This document shows positions 24,334-36,976 of a stretch of 64,000 nt of DNA, piece by piece (the first letter of the stretch is position 1; the number at the start of each line of letters is the position of its first letter). Under the pieces are notes generated by a model that saw nothing but the letters and a program-made list of their open reading frames with translations, had not been told where the DNA came from and ran no database searches. A program made the position numbers and the translations under genes. This DNA comes from Crocodylus rhombifer (Eukaryota > Chordata > Crocodylia > Crocodylidae), in contig JAVSML010038920.1 of assembly GCA_038503035.1 (NCBI GenBank), positions 1-64,000 of the forward strand, read 5' to 3'.

Positions 24334-25165
24334 TGTTCTCCAGCCTATGGCTTGTGGGCCACATATTGCCCAGGGGAACCTCTACCATTGTCTGCAAATA
24401 AAAAAGTTAAAACATGGATTTGACAAGGAGTGCACAGTAGGATGCTGCCCATACTTGTTTAGTATAGTTGCCTAATCAGCAGTGAAGTTTAGGGACAACT
24501 CTTCTAGAGCAGGGGTGGCTAACATGCAACACCAGCCTGGGGCTCTCTGTTCCTTTAAGAGGAAAAGCAGCCCAACAAGGGGCCTCTGCAGGCTAGGCAG
24601 GGGCAGCATCTGCTGGTTGCCAGGGCAACAGGGCTAATGATGCAATTAGCAGCCAGCCCTGACCAGATGTAGGCATGGCCCTGGGAGCATATAAGCCTAA
24701 GGCAGAGTGCCCCAACCAACTAGTTCTGTATGAACAAACTCCCCCCACCCCGAACTGTATTGCCTAGGGGGTGGTTGTGGCACCAAGCCATCTCCCCATA
24801 CTGTCCCCAAAGGTGGGACCTCTTTGCCCCCCTGGAGGAAATCCCAGTGCAAACACTGCAGAGCACATGCCATTTAGCCCAAACCTTTCCACTATTGACC
24901 TCCCACTCACTCAGCTGGCATGAACCAAAGGATATTTACACCCATCAGGCAGGCATCTAATTGGAGCCATGGTGAGGTGCTGGACCTCATTGCAATATGA
25001 GGACAGGAGAACCATTGCAGCTACAGTGAAGGGAGCTAAAGGAAACCAGCAGAATTAGAAACTAAGCACCCTGCAGAAAACCTCTCCAGTAAGTTGGGGT
25101 TAGATTTCCAGGCCTGCGGGCAGTGAGCTGTGGGTCAGGAGTGAGGGGCACTGGCAGGGCTGGGG
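24334..25165. other. repeat-derived, no gene
   Basis: The stretch contains a hAT-like terminus at about 24,511 and GC-rich sequence with short frames. I see no supported gene. Confidence 0.4.
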
Positions 25166-25168
25166 AGC

Positions 25169-25268
25169 AGCATTCCCTCTAAGCTGCGTGGCCGTGCGGG
25201 TGTACTCATGCTGCGCTACCAGGCACGCCTGCACAGCTGCGAATGCTGCACAGCTTAGAGGGAATGTT
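25169..25268. mobile_element. short inverted-repeat element, about 100 bp
   Basis: AGCATTCCCTCTAAGCTG at 25,169-25,186 is matched by its inverted complement CAGCTTAGAGGGAATGTT at 25,251-25,268. Between them lies a GC-rich spacer. It looks like a minimal MITE or hairpin. Confidence 0.65.
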
Positions 25269-25809
25269 GCTGGGGAGGCCCAGAGCCTGCGGGGTGGAAA
25301 TGAGGGGCATCAGCAGTAGGGCAGGCTGGGACACATGGAGGAGCTGGTGACCCCCAGATCTTTCCTGTCTAAGCCCCAGATGAGAACCCTGGTGCAGGAC
25401 AGAGGCCAGACTTCTCGCCCTGCCCTGCCCTGGCCCTGCACTGGCACTGTGGCATCCAGGCACCTCCAGTGGTGCAGTTAGCATTCTAACTGCCCCTCCA
25501 GAGCCGTGGGACTGGCTGGGTGGGCACTCTATGCCAAGTCCTCCTTTCCACCACTGCTGGGCACCCCCAGCCCTCCTGGCAGAGCCCCCTTCCTCCTCCA
25601 TGGACCATGCTGGAGGTGGTGGGGCACAATCCCTCCTGTGGTGGGGAAGGGCAAGGTCCAGTCTGGCCCCACTGACAGGTGTGCTCCAGCCCTGTTCCCC
25701 ATCCCTCGCCACCTTGATCTGCTCCATAACCCATTTAGGAAAGATGCAGCGAGCAGCAAGTGTCTCCACTGGGATGATACAGTAAGGGACATGCAGGGAG
25801 CTCCAGGCA

Positions 25810-26056
25810 TGTGGACAGGGGTTGTGGGTCAGGAGTGAGGGGCCCCAGCAGGGATGGGGACAGGGGGCTGTGGGTCACAAGTAAGGGGCACATGCAGGGC
25901 TAGGGGGAAGGGGGCTGCAGCTTGGGAGTGAGGGGAATTGGCAGGACTGGGGAGGTCAGGAGACTGTGGTTCAGGAGTAAGGGGCAAATGACAGAGCTGT
26001 GGGGGGCAGGGGCCTGTGGATCAGGAGTGAGGGGCACTGGCAGAGCTGTGGAAGAG
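25810..26056 (+). repeat. minisatellite, about 46-50 bp unit, five copies
   Basis: A unit with the core GTGGGTCAGGAGTGAGGGGC followed by a CAGGGCTGGGG-type block repeats at about 25,828, 25,874, 25,923, 25,970 and 26,020 with 10-20% divergence. A further isolated unit lies at about 25,130-25,160, left of the hairpin element. Confidence 0.8.
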
Positions 26057-27369
26057 GGTGAGAAGAGGGTGAATGGTTTTGGGCTGGTGTTTGGGAGCTT
26101 TGGAGAGTGGTAGATGGGAGCTTGGGGGTGGCCTTAAGCCTTTGTGGGGCAGGCTTAGTTTGGGATATCTTGGGGCCCTGGCTTGGGGCCCATGCTGGGC
26201 TAGCTAGGAGCAGGGATTACAAGTGATATATATTGATGCCCCCCATCCCCACACACACACACTCCAGCAATTGATGAGGAGAATAAAGTTATTGTGCTGT
26301 TCATAATGAGTGATATCAATCAGTGGCATGCCCATGCATTCCCTGGCCAGGCCTATTCAAGGGTAAATGATTTTATTAATGGGCCATCCCCTGCTCCCTG
26401 TGGCTGGTGGTAGGGTCAGGATGGTCTGAGCCCCACTGTGTTTGCAGCTGTTTGGGAATGCGGGGTTGGGGAGGAGTGGGAGTGTTGCTCTTTACTATAT
26501 GGAAAGCAACACAGCTATAAGATGGTATTTTTATATTAGGTAGCCAAGAGGGCACTTACCATGGGGGAGTTGCTTTCTGGCCTTGTTGTTCCTGTGAAAG
26601 TACAAGGGCAGAGTAAGGCAAGTGCAATACCTCTCATCCTAAAACTTGTAGCATTTGAAGTTCTGATGTGATTGAACTACTGTGGGGGTAAGTGTCAGCA
26701 TTTGTATGGGACTGAATGAATGGCTGATTGCACACAGTCAGTCTAGATAATTGAAAACAGTCTCAAGGCCTCTTCTTCCTCCTCCTCTCAATCCCCAGGA
26801 AATCCCACAGTGAGAAGAGCAGCCTCTGCATCTAACAGTATGGGTGGTGCCATGCAGCCTTAAATCGACACTCCAGATCAGAGGATGTCCCGTAGCTGAA
26901 GGTGAAGGAAGGAGTTCTGCGATCAACTCCTTGACGATGACATTGCAGACTTGTCTGCATGCTGAACAGTGACTGTCGAGAGCTGACTTTCTGCTTGTGG
27001 GGGGTCAAGCAGGAAGAGACAGCATCCGTTCATTCTAAGGACATGTATACATATAGTCTTTTGTTCTGTAACGCACCGGAGATCTGCATGCAAGCTGACA
27101 CACACCGTGCTGCGCCACATATAGTTGTATAAGTAGCGAAGTGCATGTCAGCATGCAGAAAATGGCGGTGGCATGCTTTTGAACTAAAACACATTGGTAG
27201 GCAGACAGAGTGGCACATCTGAAAATTGCAGCCTTTCACTTTCTGGGGGAGGGAGAGAACAGGAAACAGCACTGGCACACCAGATGCCAGCACCCCAACA
27301 GGAAGGGAGAACCGTCAAAAGATGGTTGCTCACCTTTGATGACCTGAATTTTAAATTCTTTTTTCTTAC
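26057..27369. other. no gene seen
   Basis: G-rich then mixed sequence with a short CA tract near 26,251. At 27,040-27,205 a decayed relative of the 6636-6944 element is present (shared AAAATGGC and GAACTAAAACACAT words). No coding feature is supported. Confidence 0.45.
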
Positions 27370-27379
27370 TATTTTTAAT

Positions 27380-27860
27380 TTTATCCTTAGCAGCGGCTGA
27401 CTCCCCTCATTTCATCACCCCTCCTCCATCCCTGTTTCCTTTCCACCTCCCATTTATTAACTCCCCACCTCCCAGTTGCATATTTCCACCCCTTCACCCT
27501 GCCTTGCAACCCATCTCTCACACCCCTACCGTAGAGCAGGGAAAGAAGCCCGTCTTGTGGCAACTGTCTAGTGGCAACTCACAGCTGCGGCTCCTAGTCC
27601 CATCCCTGTTCACCAGGCCTCTACTGGCAAGTCACAGCTGTGCAGTGGGAGACAGTCGGGGAAGGTTTTTTAGCCTTAGATGTGACTGGTACAAAATCCA
27701 AGCTAGCAGTAAACCGGACAACATCTGTGCGGCTTACAGCATAAGGTATAATAAGGCTCTTAGAGTGCCCAGACCAAGTCACAATCTTCTCCTTAGTTAC
27801 TATTGTGTGCAAGAGTGGTTGGAAGTTGAGACAGAAAGGAAAGGTATGCATGCCTCATTT
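27380..27860 (+). repeat. dispersed repeat, copy 1 of an inverted pair
   Basis: The block runs ACTCCCCTCATTTCATCACC, CTGTTTCCTTTCCACCTCC, CCCATCTCTCACACC, TAGTGGCAACTCACAGCTG and ACTGGCAAGTCACAGCTGTG. It is the reverse complement of a block at 37,660-37,990. It is probably an interspersed element of unknown class. Confidence 0.6.
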
Positions 27861-28734
27861 GAAAACTGCTAAGGTCTTGCCTTGCAAAAAAAAAAATCAA
27901 TAGTTGATGAGATCTTGGTTAAATCTATGTAAAATTGAGCAAGTATTTACTGGAAATAACATTAATCATAGTTTCTGTATTGATCGCACACAATCTTCTG
28001 CCCCAGAGGATTTGCTTGAAGTTTTGCATGACACCTCTAAAGAGAAAATGGATCAAAAATAAAAAGCTCCAAATATACATAAATAAAACCAGAGAGAATC
28101 CCAAATGCAGATAGTTTTTCAAGCATCACATACCTACAGAAGAAAGGTGAGAAACAAGAATAAAAAACTAAAAACCAGTTCCAGAATCTGTCCTGTCTTG
28201 TGCTCGTATGTAAATGTTGTCTTTCAACATGTGCAATGCAACAGATAAATCATCCCTTTTCCCTAAGGCTTTATATCTATTTTTCTGTGGCATTAAAGGG
28301 CTTTCAATTCTATCAGAAAGGGAGTATAACGAAAGAACACTGTCACTAAGTCAAATCTGAAATGCTTATTTAACAAGAGGCCTTCATGTGTCATGGACTT
28401 GGATGTATCCCACACAGGACTTCTTACAGAGTTGGGAAAAACACTTTGTCAGTTTGTATTTTTGATAAATATTTGAATCTCATGACAACCACTCCTTTAC
28501 GAGAAAAAAAATCAATTTAAAGCTGTATCATCTGGTGGCTGCTTGGAAGCATAAAGGAAATTAGTCAGTCACCTTTGTTCAGTGTTTAGTAGACAATTCA
28601 TTTTCAGCCAAACAGATTTGCAGAGTTAGCATCAACTGGCATCTTCATAGACAATCTCCCAGATGTTTATGGGAGGAGACTGGAATCTGATATTCATAGT
28701 TGTACTTTAGAAATCTAAGGATATAATACAATTG
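27861..28734. other. no recognisable feature
   Basis: AT-rich, apparently unique sequence without credible exons. Confidence 0.5.
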
Positions 28735-28860
28735 CAAGGGACCAGGTCTCTATGTCCAGCCTTGCCACTGATCAACTGGGATACTGTGGGCAAGTAATTT
28801 CACTGGCTTGTGCCTCTGTTTGCCTCTTGTCCATTTAGACTGAGATATTTCGTGGAATGC
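28735..28860 (+). mobile_element. MIR-like (CORE) SINE fragment
   Basis: The stretch CCAGCCTTGCCACTGATC, then GGGCAAGTAATTTCACTGGC, then TGTGCCTCTGTTTGCC follows the known MIR core order (complaint-type CCACTTACTAGCTG, GGGCAAGTTACTTAACC, TGCCTCAGTTTCC). MIRs are ancient amniote SINEs. Confidence 0.7.
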
Positions 28861-29039
28861 TGTGTTACCGCCTCTTCACAGACTGTTTATTAAACATAAC
28901 TAGGCTCTTACGTCAGGCAGGACTTGACACTATGGTACTGCAAAGAACGTAATTTATCCAACATGGTCCACACAATTCAGAGAAATTCTGATCTAGGATC
29001 TATATGCCTAGAAATGTAGATCTTGATTTAGTACATTAT

Positions 29040-29552
29040 GATTAAGTATAGACAGTCAAATAGCCCAAGGCTGAATCAATTTAATGTTCACAGGTTAGTC
29101 TTAAGCTGTGTAGATTGAACCAGTAAGTGAACAGATAGTTACTTTTGATTTCAGAAATGCAGCCACGTGCCTGCAGTGGCCCAGGCCACAAGCTGCAGGC
29201 TCTAAAGCATGCCTCCCTGCTCAGCTGGTATACTCAACTTGAGCTAAGGCTAGTCTACTCACCCTCCCTGGGGTGGAGTGGGGAGGGGGTTCAGGTGAGG
29301 TGCAAAGCATCCTAGGATGCTGGGGAACTGTGAGTTAACTTAAATCAGGAGGGGATCTGGGACAGAAGTTCAATAAACTGATTTAACCTAAATCAGTTAA
29401 GTCTAATTCTACATCTGTCCAGATTTATCTGAAACCAGTTTAAGCCATTTTGAAAGTGGTTTATATGCACTGAACTGCTGTTGTGTTACAGATTTGAATC
29501 AGTTTCTGATCACTTATACTGGTTTATATGTAACTTCTGTCCCTAGCCTATT
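29040..29552. mobile_element. TIR element with AAACCAGTTTAA subterminal repeats (copy 2, inverted)
   Basis: This is an inverted relative of 16958-17645. It ends TTTATATGTAACTTCTGTCC followed by CTAGCC and begins near TATAGACAGTCAAATAGCCC. It includes CTGATTTAACCTAAATCAG and AAACCAGTTTAAGCC words. No coding sequence is present. Confidence 0.65.
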
Positions 29553-29559
29553 AGGCTAA

Positions 29560-31310
29560 TGACTGACCATGAAGCAGGTTCTGAATCTGAAATGAGGATT
29601 TTGAATCCAGAGTTCAGGTTTGAGTCAATCTCAAGCTGATATGTACAGATTGGGCAAACTGCCACTGTCATTTATTGTGCAGGGGTAATTCTTCTGTCCT
29701 TAAAGCTATGCCACTCTTGCTGCATTCAGAAGGTTGAATGTGTGCCAAATATTGCAAGGGCTTCCTCCAGTCAGAAAGGAGAAAACTTCTAAACAGGATA
29801 CCCTGAATAAGCTCCTGTTGAGCACTGACCACAGTTAAAAGGATTCCTTAGGCCAACATACACCCAACAGGAGGGCTGGAAGTAGCATCAGTAATTACCT
29901 TTCTTGGGGGCAAATGCCTCCTGGGATAGTGTGGATATAATTATCCTCTCCTCCTCTAAAATGATGCCTGTGTAATAAAGACAGAACATCTGGGCTCTAA
30001 CCCAGGCAGACTTCATTTGTAATGATTTTAGTCTGACACATTTCATGAGTACTGGCTTTTAAAATTACTTTTAAAACAAGAAGCAAAAGCCTATGAAGGA
30101 TACACAGTTCCAGCAACAAGCTAATAGGGAGCAGCCTGTTACAGCCTAAAGTATATGAGCCCTAACTTGCCAGTCTTACAGTTGTTCCCTGTTGGCATGA
30201 TTGGATTATTTCATTGGATTATTTCCCAGATGGGCATTAATGTGTTTGTAGGGCACATCCAGTTAAAGGGTCAATGTTTATTAAAGCTGCAGATATTGCA
30301 TTTGCTCCGAGCATATAATTAAAACAGCAGATTGCTCTGTGCTTTGCCTCATGCTGTAGGTTTTATTATAAAAACACTCTAGATAATTTTACCACCTGCT
30401 TTTGTCAAGAGCTTTAAAGTGGTATATAATATGGCTCCTTATCTGAAGTGAAATTGTGTTTTTCCATAAAGCATCAGTTCCTGAAGATTAAGATTTACAT
30501 GGTAGTCAGTGAAGTGAAATACCATATTCCCTCACATACCTCCCTGCTTTGGTTTATGCATTTGTTATACCTTTTCTCTCCAGAGCTCACTGTTCTTGCA
30601 TATGGCATTTAATTTCAATGGGAAAACCTTCAATGACAGAAATGTGATTTATACCCCAGGACTCACCCTATGATAATGAGTGTCCATATTTTCTAATTAG
30701 TTAGCACTACACGTACACACTTGCATAAAAGCAAGGTCCTAAATAGTTGAACTCCTATAGCCCTTACTGTAAGAACAGCATTAATAACTATAGTGTCTTG
30801 TCCAATTTAGACACATCCATACTGCCTTCCAGTGTCCACTGGATACAATATTCTTTGTCATTTATTATCTCCAAGTATTGTAGGGAATAGTTAACGATCC
30901 TAGGATCATTCTCATCTAAGTTGCACCAATAAGGGCCTGTAATTCTGTGGTTGGAATGATTCTTATATATAATGCATAAAACATTAGAAATTTGTCACTG
31001 AGATGAACCCATCTTTTTGAACAGGAACTTTAATAGCCTGAAGCAATTCAATGCAATAGTTCCAGATAGACAAATATCGAGTTCATTTATCCAATCCACC
31101 CTTTGTTACTCATCCATGCAAAGTCAATACACATAGATCCTGTTTCCTTGACATCATCCTTAAGAGTGAAGTCAGAGAGCCAGTTCCTGTGCTGCAACCA
31201 AGAAAGTATCCCTGCTAATGATGAGGTGGGACACAAAGGTATTTTTGTGGACCCTTGACCTATTGCTGGCAGGAAAGAAGGGTTTGGGCTCAAATTAGAG
31301 CTCACTGGGC
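29560..31310. other. no recognisable feature
   Basis: AT-rich, apparently unique DNA. No exon or RNA gene is supported. Confidence 0.5.
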
Positions 31311-31319
31311 ACTTTTATG

Positions 31320-31760
31320 TGAGACATTTACTGCACAGTAGACTAAAAAGCTGAACCCCTATTAAGTATATTAGTCAGTATAATGAATTTACTCCGCAGC
31401 ATCAGTGCTTGTAAATACAAGTACTATCTTGCTGCTGAGTAAAAAACTCCATAGCACTGCACGTGTGGATGGTGGAGGGGCTGGCTAGAGCATGAGGGTG
31501 CTTCAGTGCAGGGGCAGCCTGCAAGCTAGCCCTGCACTGAAGCACCCTTGTGCAACAACTAGCCCCCGCACAGCACATTGAGCTGAGGGGAGCAGCCCCT
31601 GGCTGGCAGACTGACCCCCAGGGCCCCCAGCCAGCTGGGACTGCTCCACCCCAGCTCAACGTGCTATCACAGGCGCATGTGCAGATGTGTACCCAACAGC
31701 AATATGCTCTGGAGCTTATGGCTGCGCTTTAATAGGCACATGTAGATGTGTTGTCAAAGA
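31320..31760. mobile_element. TIR-like element with two nested hairpins
   Basis: The outer parts contain TTACTGCACAGTA and ACATGTAGATGTGT words, as in the elements at 41.2 and 45.9 kb. A perfect 19-bp inverted repeat lies at 31,495-31,513 and 31,530-31,548 (AGGGTGCTTCAGTGCAGGG and its complement). A second, imperfect inverted repeat spans about 31,569-31,665 (CATTGAGCTGAGG against CCAGCTCAACGTG). Confidence 0.6.
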
Positions 31761-32403
31761 GCTTCTTTAATTGCAGTAACTGCAAGGAGCCATTTCTGCA
31801 GCCAGGGATTACTAAGGTTTATCATAAAGCAGCCCTAGTCTTGTTTCATTCTCCTGGCCTAACCCCCAGCATTGTGGAAAGGCTGGATTAGGGACTATTG
31901 TGAAGATGCATTGAAGTTTATGTACTAAACAGATGGTTTAGTAGCCTAGCAATAAGTTTACTGGTGTATCTTTGTGCTGTTAGAATGGCAAAGAGTAACT
32001 AAAATATACTGGAGTAGTAAGATACTCGATTCCATTTCCTTGATGGATAGAGAGGAGAGTCATACATAGAACACACATACAATTGCCTTGACATCAGAGT
32101 TTCTGCCTGAAGCTGGGGCCACATGAGCAGACATCTGGGACATGCAATGCGATATTTTACTTCGCTATGTATATTTAGAAGGTGTACTTATGAGCTACTC
32201 ATGCTGTCCCGGGAATATAGGATTTTCCTGAACTGCTACTTCCACACTATACCCATCAGCAACTAATGCTCCTGAGAGGCTCAACACAGTTCTTGGCTCC
32301 ATCTCATCTTTTCCCGCCAAATTTTGCAGCAGTTTGCTTTTCCCTGGGGCAATCCAACACAGCATTACACACTCATAGGGTCAGAGCCTATTCTACGGAT
32401 TAC
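31761..32403. other. no recognisable feature
   Basis: Mixed-composition sequence with no gene or clear repeat. Confidence 0.5.
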
Positions 32404-32885
32404 ACGCATGTCCAGACAAGCGTGCATGTGTGGTCTGTGGCACCATGCATGCAGGCATTCTCTGCACTGCTAATTTGCAGTGTGAGGGGTTTTTTTTGAC
32501 ACTGGGAAATTCCAGTGTCAAAAAACCCTGCCTAAAACAAGCTGGGCAGAGCACGTGGCAGCAGAGTGCATCATCTGGAACTGGAGCCTGGTCAACCAGA
32601 GCCACAGTCCAGCTGCCAGCCAGGCTCCCTACTACTGGATTGCTGTGGCTGCAGCCACGAGAGGCCCCCAGGATGTCAGGTAAGACTGCTGAGGCCAGCC
32701 CAGCTGATGACCACAGCCTCCCCTACCCCATCCGGGGCAACATGTCATGTGCCAGAGCATGTGTATATGGGTGTTCTCTGGGGACAAGCAGCAGTGGCAT
32801 ATATTGTACTGCTGCTGTTTATTCCCAGGGAAATGCATGTTCCCACTCATGGGGGTATGCTGTAGGTGTCTAAGTGGACATAGAC
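32404..32885. mobile_element. TIR element, CATGTCCAGA family, with internal hairpin
   Basis: The ends are CATGTCCAGACAAGCGTG and CTAAGTGGACATAG (imperfect inverted repeats). A strong internal hairpin lies at about 32,487-32,527, where TTTTTTTTGACACTGG pairs with CCAGTGTCAAAAAA. The rest of the interior is inverted relative to the copy at 4333. The 147-codon and shorter frames here are not credible genes. Confidence 0.7.
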
Positions 32886-34513
32886 ACCTAAATTTGATCC
32901 TCTTCCACCCTTCTCAAATCACTGAAAAGATGTTCATGTGTTAATTTTGTAAACAGGCCAGTGTCTTAGCTTCCAGCCTAAGTAACCAAAAGTGGTGACC
33001 AGGTGCAAGAATCAGAAGCAGTATGAACTATTTTTCAAGTAAGGTGGCATAGGATAACACTCAGAAACCCATGTCTACTTACATGTCTAATAGGTAGAAT
33101 TGGATCTGGTCCAGACTCTTAAATCCAGTAGGATTATTGGGATCAGCAATGACCATTTTGTGGAGTTTCCCCATACAGGAGGTTGAAAATGTTTGTAAGA
33201 GCGGAAGAAAGGTGGCCTTTTGGGGGCTCCATTTGGTTCTCAAGTCTTGATTCTCTCATCACCTTTGTGGGGAAAGGTGTAATTGAGCAGTGTCTGCCCA
33301 AGAGCAAGATGAAGCTCATACAACTGAGACTACCCTGTGTATGTAGTGAGCAATTATGGTAAAGAGTAGAACTCCAGTTCTTTTCAGAATTAGGCTCCTT
33401 ACAAAGACGAGGGCTTGTAAAGTGTCTGGGAGTGTACATTGCTGCGGCAAACAGCTGCACCAAAGTACTGAGATGCTCTACCTGTTTGCTGCAGCTTTTA
33501 TTTCAAGGGTGAGGCTTCTTTGGTTGCATCCTTGGCTGCATTGGACTGCTAATGAGCTCCAGCTAAGCAGTGATGCATCCTTTGAAGTAAAAGCTGCAGC
33601 AATCAGCTGAGTAGCTTGTCTTTAATTTGGCAACTCACAACAAATTAAGGGGGTTGTGAACTTCCCAGATACAAGTCACCTGTTGCAATGCCTGAACGTT
33701 GCAGAAATACAGACAAGGCTCATCTGGTATAGCAGGGTCTTGGGATTCTTATAATGGACTAAGTGCAGAAAGCAGGCTGTAAGTCCAGTGCTATACCTAG
33801 ACTCCTGGTGGCCCCAAATCAACTCTTAGTTTTGCCCCCTCTTCCCTTTTGCCAGAGATAATGATGATGATAATTAAAAAAAAACATTTTTGGGCCTCCT
33901 TTCTATCTGGGTCATGGGTGGCTACCCAGTTCACACATGCCTGTGTCCCCAGCCCTGTGTAAGTCTGCTAATGAAGAACCTCTGTTCCCCATTGAGGAAG
34001 GGGGTCCTGGAGACCGGAAGAGGTGGAACCAGGCAAGAGATTTTAACAGAGGTCTAGGCAGAGGGGTCAGTCTGGACCAGACTCAGAGAAAGAATTCCTT
34101 GAAGGACTGGGGAGGGGAGAGCCTGGGGACTGTGAGGAAGAGTCTCAAGAGAATGAGAAGTTGATTTTGTCTTTGGGCCATATTGCATGTTACACCCAGG
34201 ACATGTTAACCACACTTAAAGCACAAGCGCCCATGCATCCAAGCAGAAAACGTATGTGAAATGTAATCGTATAGTAGCAAAGGTATGATTTTTCCTCTTG
34301 ACCCTGCCACTATGCGGTGCTGGGGTTGTGACTATCAATTGAATAGGCAGACATGCAGTTAACATGCCTTAAAAGTGCCTGAAGGCAAAACCAATTGATC
34401 TTTCTTTTGGGATTCTTCCCCGCTCACAGTCCCCCAGCTCTGCAATCCCTAGTCCTGCAGGGCATTCCTTCCCTGAGCCTAGCCTGGCCCAGACTGCCCC
34501 CTCATGCCAGAGC
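32886..34513. other. no gene seen
   Basis: Apparently unique sequence with some A-runs. None of the short frames looks like a conserved exon. Confidence 0.5.
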
Positions 34514-34521
34514 TGTTAATG

Positions 34522-34664
34522 CAGTGGTTCCCAAACTGTGGGTCACAACCCTACATGGGGTTGAAACATCAGTGGACAGGGTCATGGGGGTGGGTTGGGA
34601 GTGAGGGGCCATGCTGAGGAAATAGGGCCATAAATGGAGTCATGCTGAAGTTTGGGAAGCACTG
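34522..34664. mobile_element. hAT-type MITE, 143 bp
   Basis: It starts CAGTGGTTCCCAAACTGTGG and ends AAGTTTGGGAAGCACTG. The flanking 8-bp duplication has one mismatch (tgttaatg at 34,514-34,521, tggtaatg at 34,665-34,672). The termini are those of Charlie-like hAT derivatives widespread in amniotes. Confidence 0.9.
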
Positions 34665-34672
34665 TGGTAATG

Positions 34673-36190
34673 CATTTCTTTCTGTATAGCGTACCAGCTT
34701 GAACGGAAGGAGAGGAGAGTATAGTTTGTAGGTTGGTGGTTAAAATATTCTCTTGTCGGGAAGAGAGATGTGAATTTGAACTCTTTCAGGATGAACAATC
34801 ACCTGATTGTCAGTCCCAGCTCTGGCACCACACCAGGGCTAGTTTAAGACTGCCAGAAGCAGAGAGCTGGCTCTCCCTGCTAATCCAGCAGCAAATCCAG
34901 GTTCAGATTCAGTGGCAGGAATGGCACTTTCTCCTAGACTCACCTTCCCATCAGCCTGCTGCCAGCATAAGAGACTCGGCTTGCCCTGCTGTGCCAGGGT
35001 GCAGGTGGTCCCACTCTAGGATGGGGATTATACTTCCTCACAGGCAGATGTGCAAGCTGCAGCACCCAGTGTCAAGGAGAGGGGCACAGTTCCAGCCCTG
35101 TCCAGAGCAGGCTGAGATTGTATCAAGTGTTACTGCATGACTGCTCAGAACACATTTTAATAAGGCATGGTAATGCTTCCTACAATTGAAATAAAACATG
35201 TGCTAAGTGTCTTGTGTGACAAGGTCCTCTGTGTCTGATTTCTGTTTAGCTGCAAGGCATGGGGTGGCTTTAAGGGGAGTAAGAGTGTGGGTGACTAGAG
35301 AAGATGTTTTGTTGTCAGTCTGGGCTGACTGAGGCCTCATGGACTAAGGAGGTTGGCCAATTCAGGGTAGACATACCCTGCTTAGAGGCAAGTTCTGTAA
35401 AGACTGGGCCAGACTGACATGGCTCAATAATAAGCAGGGTGGAGTGAGGCACCCAAGGTGTCACTCTGGTAACTTGAAGGCTACCTCACAAACTTAGTAC
35501 TAAGATTAAGACATGACAGGTGAACATGGGGCAATTCCCTGGGGAACCAGAGTAGGAAACAGGCCTTGGTTTGGCTGCCAGAGGGAGTGGCAGCACCATT
35601 ATACCGGAAAGAGGATAGCAGTGAAATTGCCTCCAGTGCTTGCACAGAGTAAAGCCTAAGTCAACATGGCAAAGGAACATACCTAATGTTGAAACAGTTG
35701 GGTACTTTTCCCCACTTCCACTGTTCATTCATACACATGATTACAATGCAGAGCTGGACTCAGGGATCTACACATCAGTGTTACATCATATGGCAATAAT
35801 TCACTGCCTGTTATATGACATCAGGCACCTTAGTAGCTTAGGTTAGTGAATGGTCCCACTGTCTGATTGGAGTTGATGTGAGGATTCAACTCTCTCCTGT
35901 TCTTTATTGAAATGACCGTTCTATGATTTTCGAAGGTGCTTAATTACCTGTCTGCCCACCATGTGTATAGAAGTCTGTAATCATCTTCACTAATAAACTT
36001 CCAACCTTATACTTATTCTTTGTTCCCATCTGATTCTTCAGCAGGCAATGCTTTTCCATCTCTGGCCATGTGCAGCCTGTTGGGATTCATTACCATCTGA
36101 TTAACAGTTGTCTGTAGTCTAATGCTAACATGTTGCTGTCTAGTTCCTGTGGACTTTGTGGATAACCACGTTACTCCACAAACAGGAACA
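34673..36190. other. no gene seen; SINE-like head
   Basis: At about 34,720-34,790 a TTGGTGGTTAAAATATTC...GTGAATTTGAACTC arrangement resembles A and B boxes of a tRNA-derived SINE. The 135-codon frame that crosses it has no recognisable similarity. The rest is unremarkable. Confidence 0.35.
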
Positions 36191-36197
36191 GCAGAAC

Positions 36198-36976
36198 TGT
36201 GAGAGAGTGCTTATGCTAAGCAAGGCCTATCATTAAAAAAAAAAAAGCACTAAAACTCCCAGAATGCTTCAAGGAGGTTGAGGAGTCAGCGATTGACATT
36301 CTGGTAATCACTTTCTGACCCTTAGATGAAAATACTGAACTTCTGACCTTTAAACAATGATAAAAATAGCAGACATGCCGCTTACATTGTTAAGAATAGG
36401 AAACTGCACGGCTAAACCGCAATGACGAAAAAACAACCGCATATTATGTCAGTTTTGACATTTTAACCCTGCAAAAACCAGCAAAACATATAGATGAATA
36501 ATGTATTTAGGTTATAGAAAATTAGCATAAGAAATATAAAGGTCATTAAGAATTAACATAAGAAGCGTAATGAATATAACACAAAGCATATCACCTGATA
36601 TTATAATATAGATAAGTTAACTAAATAACCAATAGGAGTAAGAATTAGAAATGCATATGTATAAGTGTTATCATATATAACTAATAGTAAAGTTATGTTA
36701 GATGCCTCACTTCCACCATGGGGACAGTTTTGTATCTTTTGCCTAAAAAAAGATAAGGGACTCCTTTTAAATGAGCTGTTGACCAGTTCTGAGACTACTG
36801 AATCAGGCAGCCGCACCTAGCCTCCGGGTTAGAGAGCAAGGGCTTGATTTGGGAACCTCCTGAACCAACAGACCTCCTTTAGTTGATGACTTTGTGAAAC
36901 AATAAAAGTTTTAAATTGAACAGGTCTGAGCCTGTGCTTAATTCAGTCCTATATAATTCGGCATCGAGCTCCCACA
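36198..36976 (+). mobile_element. solo LTR, 779 bp, with 5-bp target duplication
   Basis: It begins TGTGAGAGAGTGCTTATGC and ends ATCGAGCTCCCACA, with a perfect AGAAC duplication at 36,193-36,197 and 36,977-36,981. It belongs to the family of 14076-14822; it has a 12-A run near its start and an extra block near 36,490-36,540. An AATAAA signal lies at about 36,899. Confidence 0.93.

Noticed and set aside
25206..25838. 187-codon minus and 110-codon plus frames
   Set aside because: GC-rich, repeat-adjacent, no recognisable domain, and open on both strands at once.
25810..26056. CRISPR-like array
   Set aside because: The units are contiguous minisatellite repeats without unique spacers, in a vertebrate context.
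34720..34790. tRNA gene
   Set aside because: Only loose A- and B-box similarity; no cloverleaf. It fits an old tRNA-derived SINE better.
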